The translations under genes and the position numbers were made by a program. A stretch of DNA of 37,001 bases, taken from NCBI GenBank assembly GCA_002402905.1, contig DHGT01000054.1:1-37001 (forward strand), given 5' to 3'. The notes beneath the pieces were generated by a model that saw nothing but the letters and a program-made list of their open reading frames with translations, did no database searches and had not been told where the DNA came from. Within the stretch, counting starts at the first letter, position 1. Each line of letters opens with the position of its first letter. Shown piece after piece: positions 30,790 through 37,001 of this stretch. Source of the DNA: Desulfatitalea sp. UBA4791. Its GTDB lineage: Bacteria; Desulfobacterota; Desulfobacteria; Desulfobacterales; Desulfosarcinaceae.

Positions 30790-32793
30790 CTACACGTCCT
30801 GCCCCGCGCGAAATCCCTGGTGAATGGCGTCGATGGCCTGGGCCACCCGACGGGCATCACCGACGCTGATACAATCGATCCCTTTTTTGGTGACGACGTC
30901 GGCCAAGGCGTTGACCGACTTGGAGCCGATGGCCAGTACCACGCTATCGGCGGTCACCATCTGTCTGCCTTCGGGCCCCTCGATCAGGATGCCCTCGGGT
31001 GTGATTTCAACCGCTTTGGTCACGGTCAATTTTTTCAAGCCCGTGCGATCCATCTCCTGAAACATGCACCACTTGGTCGATCGCCCGATATCCTTTCCAA
31101 TCTTATCGAGCATTTCAATCAACAAGATCTCTTTCGTGCCCTTGATGGCCAACTCGTACAGGGTTTGCGGGTCCTCTGCACGATTGACCAGAAGAAACTT
31201 GACGGCATCGCCTGACAAGGTCCCCTTTTCGGCGAGAAACAATGCGGTTTCGACACCCACAGCCCCACCGCCGACCACCACGACCCGCCGGCCGACATAG
31301 ACCTTGTTCTGCAGGACATCCCAGGCCTGAACCACGTGGGGAAGGTCGGCCCCGGGTATGGGCGGATGGATGGGCTCGGCACCCGTGGCCACGATCACGG
31401 CATCCGGTCGTTCGGCGTCGATGAGGGCTTCGTCGACCACCTGCCCGAGACGCACCGTCACCGAACTCACCGCCACCTGCCGGGCCAAATCTTTCGCCAA
31501 TTCGCCGAATTCATCGCGTCCCGGAGGTGCCGCTGCGAGGTAAAGCTGGCCACCCAGCCGATTGCTGCGCTCGTAGAGAGTCACCTGGTGACCGCGTTCT
31601 GCGGCGGCCAGGGCCGCACTCATGCCAGCAGGGCCGCCGCCGACGACCATGATCTTGCGCGGCGTTTTGACCGGGACAGGGCGTGTTTCGGCCTCCCGGC
31701 CGGCCCTGGGGTTGCACAGGCACTCTACCGGCTTAAGTTTAAACAGATTATCGAAGCATCCCTGGGCGCAGGCGATGCAATGAATGATCTGGTCCTCTTT
31801 TCCGGTACGCGATTTTTCCGGCAGGTAGGGATCCGCAATCAGGCTGCGCCCCATGGCGACCATGTCACACATGCCGTCGCCGATCATGTCCCTGGCCGTA
31901 TAGGGATCGTTGATGCGATGGCTGGCGATAACCGGCACCGACACCCGCTCTTTGATCCCCCTGGCCAGATAGCCGAAGACGCCCCTGGGCACTTCGGTGA
32001 TGATTTGCGGGACACGCGCCTCGTGCCATCCAACGTTGATACATAGGGCGTCGACACCGGCGTTCTCCACCAGTGCCTGGGCATAGGCCTGCAGTTCCAG
32101 CCGCCCCTGCCCTTTCGGCATGAAATCGTTCCCATTCATCCGGACGATCACCGGGAAATCATCCCCCACTGCCCGGCGAATGGCCTGCATCACCTCTATA
32201 CCGAAACGCATCCGGTTCTCCAGGTCGCCGCCATATCGATCGTCGCGGGTATTGGTCAGCGGCGAAAGAAATTCACTGATCAGATATCCGGTGCCGCTGA
32301 GGATCTCCACGCCGTCATATCCGGCCTGTTTGACGCGCAGTGCGGCCTGGGCGAAGTTGTCGATGACCTGCTCGATCTCTTCAAGCGTCAAGGCCCTGGG
32401 CGTCTCCCGGGTCATTCGCGATGCAATGGCCGATGGCGCCACCGGTTGCTTGCCATCCAAAAAGAAAGAAGAATTGTACCGCCCGGCATGGTTGATCTGA
32501 ACGGCCGCCCGGGCGCCATTCTCCTTGATGGCCGACGCAAGCCGGGCGAGACCCGGTATGAATTCATCTTTGTGGGCACCGATGTTTTGAGTATTTCCGG
32601 AGAATTCATCCACCGTGGCATAGCCGACGACAATCATGCCGGCACCGCCCTTTGCCCGCTCGGCATAAAAATCGACCAACTGATCGGTCACTTCGAAATT
32701 CACGGCCATGTTCATGTGCATGGCCGGCATATAAATCCTGTTCTTTACTTCAAGATGGTTGATGACAATCGGCTCAAATAACGGATCCCGCAT
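30790..32793 (-). CDS. fadH: 2,4-dienoyl-CoA reductase, FadH-like (FMN/FAD/[4Fe-4S])
   Basis: The 667-residue protein has the FadH layout: FMN TIM barrel (about 1-335), [4Fe-4S] site C339, C342, C346, C358, then FAD/NADPH modules with G-G-G-P-A-G at about 385-390 and V-V-G-G-G-A-V-G-V-E near 500. Unlike the 27696 enzyme it keeps FadH catalytic features: Y170 in S-G-T-G-Y-L-I-S-E-F and H257 in G-W-H-E-A-R, both matching the E. coli Tyr/His pair. It would reduce 2,4-dienoyl-CoA during breakdown of unsaturated fatty acids. Length is close to E. coli FadH (672). GGGGGAAG lies before the ATG at 32793. In an anaerobe it might run on NADH; cofactor choice is not readable. Confidence 0.88.
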   Translation of the reverse strand: MRDPLFEPIVINHLEVKNRIYMPAMHMNMAVNFEVTDQLVDFYAERAKGGAGMIVVGYATVDEFSGNTQNIGAHKDEFIPGLARLASAIKENGARAAVQINHAGRYNSSFFLDGKQPVAPSAIASRMTRETPRALTLEEIEQVIDNFAQAALRVKQAGYDGVEILSGTGYLISEFLSPLTNTRDDRYGGDLENRMRFGIEVMQAIRRAVGDDFPVIVRMNGNDFMPKGQGRLELQAYAQALVENAGVDALCINVGWHEARVPQIITEVPRGVFGYLARGIKERVSVPVIASHRINDPYTARDMIGDGMCDMVAMGRSLIADPYLPEKSRTGKEDQIIHCIACAQGCFDNLFKLKPVECLCNPRAGREAETRPVPVKTPRKIMVVGGGPAGMSAALAAAERGHQVTLYERSNRLGGQLYLAAAPPGRDEFGELAKDLARQVAVSSVTVRLGQVVDEALIDAERPDAVIVATGAEPIHPPIPGADLPHVVQAWDVLQNKVYVGRRVVVVGGGAVGVETALFLAEKGTLSGDAVKFLLVNRAEDPQTLYELAIKGTKEILLIEMLDKIGKDIGRSTKWCMFQEMDRTGLKKLTVTKAVEITPEGILIEGPEGRQMVTADSVVLAIGSKSVNALADVVTKKGIDCISVGDARRVAQAIDAIHQGFRAGQDV

Positions 32794-32963
32794 ATCTTCC
32801 CCCTTTTTTACCTCATGGCTGGCATTGGAAATGGGTACTGCCTTCCCGGTTCGTTTGTATGCCAAATAATTGGAAATCTAAGCTACTGTCAAGTCATTTA
32901 CCAAAACAAGCGGGCCTCCGTGCGGCGACCGCCGGCACAGCATTCGATCACGGCCCGCAGGCG

Positions 32964-33653
32964 CTACTTTTGCAGCGACGAAATGGTTTCGTCGACGACC
33001 GTCAATACAGGCTTCAGGGTCTCCATCTTCATTCGATGGATAATGTCGCGCGGCTTGTTCAATGCTTTAGCGAAGGCGACCGCCTCTCCGATCAATGTCT
33101 CCAGAGTGCAGACACGCGTGATGATGTGCCGCTCCGCACACTCCTGGGCCGTCATGCGTCGCGCGCAATACTGCATCTCTTCCAGCAAGGGGATGGGCAT
33201 CACCTTTTTCGATATGGCCATGAAGACCGGTCCCAGCGTCATCCCCAAGTCGACCTCGGGCAGCGATATCCAGCCCCGGTCCGCCCGCATGAATCGAAAA
33301 TCATGGGCAAAAGCCAGAAATGCACCGCCGGCGAAAGCGTGGCCGTTGATGGCGGCAACGGTGGGCATCGGCATGGTGAGCAGGCGTTTGAACAACTTGT
33401 ACATTTCGCAAAGAAAACGATTCATGGACGTTTCGCCGCCGGTTTGAACCTCCGGCAGCAGCCAATCCAAGTCGATGCCATTGCACCAGATCTTGGCGTG
33501 TGCGCTGGTGACGACCAGGGCATTGGCGCCGCTGTGGTCGACAATGTCATCCAATACTTCGCGGAACGCCTGGACCGAATCCAGATTAAAACGGTTCTCA
33601 CCGTTGTTCATGGTCAATACGGCCACGTTGTCATCCATTTGGTACGCATACAT
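32964..33653 (-). CDS. Crotonase-family enoyl-CoA isomerase-like protein
   Basis: The 229-residue protein has the crotonase oxyanion region (I-W-C-N-G-I-D-L-D near 55-63 and I-N-G-H-A-F-A-G-G-A, G109-G110) and one glutamate at the second catalytic position, E133 in P-E-V-D-L-G. The first hydratase glutamate is absent, since Phe and Ala occupy G-G-A-F-L-A-F-A. That pattern fits delta3-delta2-enoyl-CoA isomerases, which use a single Glu, so double-bond isomerisation is more likely than hydration. With fadH beside it (170 bp away), breakdown of unsaturated acyl-CoA is a coherent role. AAAGGAG precedes the ATG at 33653, which is within the 3' end of the ACP phosphodiesterase gene (23-bp overlap). 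Confidence 0.85.
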   Translation of the reverse strand: MYAYQMDDNVAVLTMNNGENRFNLDSVQAFREVLDDIVDHSGANALVVTSAHAKIWCNGIDLDWLLPEVQTGGETSMNRFLCEMYKLFKRLLTMPMPTVAAINGHAFAGGAFLAFAHDFRFMRADRGWISLPEVDLGMTLGPVFMAISKKVMPIPLLEEMQYCARRMTAQECAERHIITRVCTLETLIGEAVAFAKALNKPRDIIHRMKMETLKPVLTVVDETISSLQK

Positions 33654-34266
33654 TGTGCTGTGTTCTCCTTTCTTCAGAAGCATTGCGTGCAGAGATGTAT
33701 TCACTAGAATAGTCCATCAGGTCCGGAAAGAAGAATAGAAAATCCCTTTCCAGATCGTTGTAATTGGCCTGTATGTCCGTGACGGCCCCCAGAAAACGGT
33801 CACCGCGCGTAAGACGTCCGGCAATGCGGTCGAGCACAATGGCGATGTTGTCTATGTGCCGGTATCCCCCGAGCCAATCGTAAGCGACCATCCGTTTCAA
33901 CAGCGGTCGAATCACCTCCATGGATCGCCCTCGTTCGGATGACAGTTGGCCATATACCCTTTGACAAAAAACGGCCAGGGGTTCCCCGCTGTACCGATGC
34001 CAATGGCGCGCCAGAAAATGATCATAGCAGACATCGATGATCACGCCTGCAAATCGCCGGCGCCGGGGACTGATCCGGCGCCGACTGGCACGGGTCGTTG
34101 CATGGGCATCCGAATAAGCGTCTATCTTTCGATGAAACGCGATTCCATGTCTGATATCCGGCTCAAAACCCTCTATGGCCCTGCCTTTGACAATGTCTCC
34201 CAGCAATTGACCGCTCAAGGAGTCGTTGTTCCTGTCGGCCAGAAACAGGTGGGATAGAAAATTCAC
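33631..34266 (-). CDS. acpH: ACP phosphodiesterase-like protein (AcpH family)
   Basis: This 211-residue protein matches the AcpH family: V-N-F-L-S-H-L-F-L-A at the start, G-Q-L-L-G-D-I-V-K-G, and H-R-K-I-D-A-Y-S-D-A-H. AcpH removes the 4'-phosphopantetheine arm from acyl carrier protein, using a metal held by His/Asp. The family aligns from a GTG at 34266 with AAGGG 8 nt upstream; an ATG 22 codons earlier is in frame but adds sequence with no family match. Length is slightly above E. coli AcpH (193). The last 23 bp overlap the crotonase-family gene. Confidence 0.82.
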   Translation of the reverse strand: MNFLSHLFLADRNNDSLSGQLLGDIVKGRAIEGFEPDIRHGIAFHRKIDAYSDAHATTRASRRRISPRRRRFAGVIIDVCYDHFLARHWHRYSGEPLAVFCQRVYGQLSSERGRSMEVIRPLLKRMVAYDWLGGYRHIDNIAIVLDRIAGRLTRGDRFLGAVTDIQANYNDLERDFLFFFPDLMDYSSEYISARNASEERRTQHNVCVPNG

Positions 34267-34537
34267 ATCGATTACCCTTGGGGCGAAACGGCAGTCATCT
34301 GTCGGGCCGCCATTTTTTTTCTGCATTTCCACATTGTGGAATCCGGGGCCGTGCGCGATATCGTCCCGGTTCCCAGGGAATTTAGATCTTATGGTGCTTA
34401 TATTGCAACCCTTTTCAGCGCATGAAACTACTTTTGACGTTTAACGCCACAGCCGCTTTGCCGCAGAAGGTGTAATATGGTATGAAGATTGAGAGATCGA
34501 TCGCCGATCCATGCAACCCACCATCGCGAGGCATGCC

Positions 34538-35284
34538 ATGAAATCCTATAAAATTCATCCCATGGTCATGGGAACCAAACAATTCGACAAGAGCATGATG
34601 ACCTATCAATATGGCGCCGGAACCCCCTATACGATACCGATCTATAGTTGGTATATCGAGGGCCCGGACCAAATCGTTCTGGTGGATACCGGTGAGATGA
34701 ATCCCATTCAATCCGAAGATCGCCAGAAGGCCATCAACGGGCGCATTTACACTTTCGAAGAGGGCCTTTCCCGGTGGGGCCTCACCCCTGACGATATCGA
34801 CATCGTCATCCACACCCACCTGCATAACGACCATTGCGAAAACGACTATAAATGCAGCCGCGCCAAATTTTACGTGCATGAACTGGAATTGCATCAAATT
34901 CACAATCCGCACCCCCTGGATTTCCGCTACCTCGAGGACTACATCCTGGATGTGGAGGAGAATGGTCAGATCATCACCGTCGACGACGGCACCCAGATCT
35001 GCCCGGGGATTCGCGTCCTGCACACCCCGGCGCACACCCCCGGCGGGCTCTCCGTCGAGATCGAGACGGCACAGGGCAAAGCGGTCATTACCGGTTTCTG
35101 CATTATCGATGAAAATTTCAATCCGCCCAAGGAGATCAGGGCGATGGAAATGGAGGTCATCCCTCCTGGAACCCATGTCAATGCCTACGAGGCCTATGAC
35201 ATCCTCATGGATGTCAAGGCCAACGCGGACCTGCTGATCCCGCTGCACGAGCCGCGTTTTGCAGCCATCGACACCATCGGATAG
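34538..35284 (+). CDS. Metallo-beta-lactamase-fold hydrolase (AHL-lactonase-like)
   Basis: The 248-residue protein carries the metal motif H-T-H-L-H-N-D-H (H94, H96, D98, H99), H166 in T-P-A-H-T-P-G-G, and H237 in I-P-L-H-E-P. The region where a bridging Asp normally sits reads I-T-G-F-C-I-I-D rather than T-G-D, so that Asp appears replaced by Phe; D191 a few residues later might substitute. The N-terminal W-Y-I-E-G-P and the overall pattern are closest to N-acyl homoserine lactonase-like hydrolases, but substrate is unknown. GCGAGG lies before the ATG. It precedes the acyl-CoA synthetase gene on the same strand by 68 bp. Confidence 0.85.
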   Translation: MKSYKIHPMVMGTKQFDKSMMTYQYGAGTPYTIPIYSWYIEGPDQIVLVDTGEMNPIQSEDRQKAINGRIYTFEEGLSRWGLTPDDIDIVIHTHLHNDHCENDYKCSRAKFYVHELELHQIHNPHPLDFRYLEDYILDVEENGQIITVDDGTQICPGIRVLHTPAHTPGGLSVEIETAQGKAVITGFCIIDENFNPPKEIRAMEMEVIPPGTHVNAYEAYDILMDVKANADLLIPLHEPRFAAIDTIG

Positions 35285-35352
35285 CAGGGCCGGCCTCTGT
35301 CCGGATCGGCACTCCCCTTCTTCACCCCCCCTACAACAAGGAGATCTGCTTC

Positions 35353-36741
35353 ATGAGATCCATAAGAGAGGTGCTGGAATCAAAAAGCATCGCTATTTTC
35401 GGTGCGTCCCGGGACGCCGCCAAGCCCGGTTCCCTGCTGATCGCCACCCTTCAACAGAACGGTTTTAAAGGGCGCATCGCCGGCATCAATCCCAAAGGAG
35501 GAGATTTCCAGGGCGTTGCGCTTTATCGCACCATCGAGGAGGTCCCCTTTGACGTGGACCTGGTTTCAATGATCATTCCACCTGCGGCGGTTCCCGATGC
35601 CCTCCGGTCCTGCGCCCGAAAAGGCGTCAAAGGCGTGGTCATTTCCTCGGAGGGTTTCTCAGAATCCGGTGATGCCGGCCGTGCCATCCAGGAAGAAATC
35701 CGGACCATCCTGCGGGAAGCCGATATGCGCGGATTTGGCCCCAACACCCTGGGCCTGGTGAACACCGAAACAGGGATGACGACCTCCTATTTTGCCAACC
35801 GGAACATGCTGACGCCCGGTTCCGTGGGATTTGCCGCCCAGTCGGGCATCTTCGTGGGCGCCTTGCTGATGCATATGAGCGCATTTCCTGTCTACCGGAT
35901 TTCCAAAGGACTGGGATTGGGAAACAAGGTGGATGTGGATGAAAGCGACGCCTTGGAATATCTCGCCGATGACGAGCAAACCCGAATCATAGGGATGTAC
36001 CTGGAAGATATTCACGACGGTCAGCGTTTTTTCGAAGTGGCTCGCCATGCGGTCAGGCGCAAGCCCGTGATCCTGGTCAAGGGTGGAAGAAGTGAAGCGG
36101 GGGGCATGGCCACCGCGTCCCACACGGCGAGCATGGCCGTAAACGATGTCGTTCTCGATGGAATTCTGCGTCAGGCCGGTATCTTGCGGGCAAAGACGAT
36201 AGACCAAATGCTTTCCATGATCATGGGCTTCCAATGGTCGCCCCTTCCTCTGGGCAACCGGATCGCCCTGGTCACCTTCAGCGGGGCGCAGGCCATCATG
36301 TCCATTGACCGTGCTTCTGAAGTCGGTTTGGAACTGGCTCGTTTCAGTCCTCAAACCCTGGATCGGATAGGCAGGGTGATCTCCACTGTGCCGAAACGCA
36401 AAAACCCTGTGGATACCTACCCGGACATGAACGTCCACGGCTTCGAGAAAACATCGCTTTCAATTCTGGAAGCCCTCTTTGAGGATGACGGCGTGGACGG
36501 CATTTTCTTTATCTCCTTCGCTGCCTATGGCGCTGACACGCTTCGGCCGCTGACACGGATGATCAGGGAAAAGGCCAACAAACCCGTCTTTATTTCGTTG
36601 TTGGGAGATCCCGGCCAGGAGGATCGCTGCCGATCCTTTCTCATGGAACAAGAAATTCCCTTCTTTAATTACCCCGAAACAGGCATCGAGGTATTCGCCC
36701 GTATGTGGCAATACGCGCAGCATTTAAGAGGGTGTAAATGA
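35353..36741 (+). CDS. ADP-forming acyl-CoA synthetase, alpha-type subunit (CoA-binding and ligase domains)
   Basis: The 462-residue protein has a CoA-binding Rossmann domain (S-I-A-I-F-G-A-S at about 12-19, F-G-P-N-T-L-G-L near 128-135), and a ligase domain with the catalytic phospho-His region S-H-T-A-S (H257), the same position as the alpha His in known ADP-forming acetyl-CoA synthetases. No ATP-grasp domain follows, so it needs a separate beta subunit, perhaps just outside the window. Such enzymes make ATP from acyl-CoA or activate acids. AAGGAG precedes the ATG. It aligns with the broken gene at 1956 and shows what that gene has lost. Confidence 0.88.
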   Translation: MRSIREVLESKSIAIFGASRDAAKPGSLLIATLQQNGFKGRIAGINPKGGDFQGVALYRTIEEVPFDVDLVSMIIPPAAVPDALRSCARKGVKGVVISSEGFSESGDAGRAIQEEIRTILREADMRGFGPNTLGLVNTETGMTTSYFANRNMLTPGSVGFAAQSGIFVGALLMHMSAFPVYRISKGLGLGNKVDVDESDALEYLADDEQTRIIGMYLEDIHDGQRFFEVARHAVRRKPVILVKGGRSEAGGMATASHTASMAVNDVVLDGILRQAGILRAKTIDQMLSMIMGFQWSPLPLGNRIALVTFSGAQAIMSIDRASEVGLELARFSPQTLDRIGRVISTVPKRKNPVDTYPDMNVHGFEKTSLSILEALFEDDGVDGIFFISFAAYGADTLRPLTRMIREKANKPVFISLLGDPGQEDRCRSFLMEQEIPFFNYPETGIEVFARMWQYAQHLRGCK

Positions 36742-37001
36742 CGCTGGGTAACGAGCGCTTTATGAAGACAAAATTTGGCGCACAAGACAGTTGTCGGGCA
36801 ACTCGGCCACCTGTGGATGAGCAACAGTGAGACATCGTACCACCCCAAGTAAGCCCGTCAAGGAGCCTCAACAACAGAGTGTCGCCGGGTGCGGAATGGA
36901 GCGCAAATGCGGCAAGGGCCTTTAATTGCCAGCGGCGGCGCCAAAATGCCCTAAAAGCTGGAAGATCGAAGCCTTATTCAAAGAACTCAAACGCGATATC
37001 G
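36742..37001. other. Terminal stretch with no supported gene
   Basis: About 260 bp after the synthetase. Short frames exist, and one from about 36927 runs off the window end with a readable helical segment (K-I-E-A-L-F-K-E-L-K-R-D-I), but it has no start signal or family match. It might be the beginning of a gene beyond the window or a decayed fragment. Confidence 0.4.

Noticed and set aside
36742..37001. Fragment of a transposase or group II intron
   Set aside because: Some wording of the short translations is suggestive, but no motif long enough to support either was found.

Overview
The window looks like a chromosomal segment of an anaerobic, sulfate-reducer-like member of the Desulfobacterota (Desulfosarcina/Desulfobacteraceae type). 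The assignment is inferred from gene content: a six-gene Rnf complex (rnfCDGEAB), ADP-forming acyl-CoA synthetase genes, two iron-sulfur flavoenzymes of the dienoyl-CoA reductase/old yellow enzyme class, a STAS-MlaE fusion, and several short dispersed inverted-repeat elements. No rRNA, tRNA, CRISPR array or transposase gene was seen.

Layout. 1-1.4 kb: an unrecognised, lower-GC protein, probably exported. 1.4-1.95 kb: non-coding, with a ~182-bp imperfect palindrome. 1.95-3.6 kb: an acyl-CoA synthetase gene that appears broken by three internal deletions. 3.6-9.8 kb: a small Cys-rich protein, a lipid-transport operon (STAS-MlaE, MlaF ATPase, MlaD/MCE, auxiliary lipoprotein) overlapping pgi, and a single-domain response regulator. 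10.1-11.7 kb: fabH facing a small HNH endonuclease gene. 11.7-12.2 kb: a MITE-like element.

12.2-19 kb is the least familiar part. It holds a set of envelope proteins: a small membrane protein related to the N-terminus of some M48 peptidases, a secreted protein with a duplicated ~60-residue domain, an ExeA-like AAA ATPase fused through one membrane segment to an OmpA peptidoglycan-binding domain, a two-TM coiled-coil protein, a TerB/J-domain protein, and two membrane-anchored coiled-coil proteins. If the window contains an undescribed system, the tight three-gene unit at 15983-12668 is the best candidate.

19-25 kb: a second MITE-like element (19022-19280), then rnfCDGEAB on the minus strand with a candidate sigma70-type promoter. 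25-37 kb: a repeat element related to the one at 11.7 kb, a double universal stress protein, an epoxide-hydrolase-like enzyme, two flavoenzymes (one BaiCD-like, one FadH-like), a degenerate receiver-DUF4388-PilZ protein, a crotonase-fold isomerase-like enzyme, an ACP phosphodiesterase-like protein, a metallo-beta-lactamase-fold protein and an intact ADP-forming acyl-CoA synthetase alpha-type subunit. Together these suggest fatty-acyl or related CoA-ester degradation coupled to ferredoxin/NADH balancing by Rnf.
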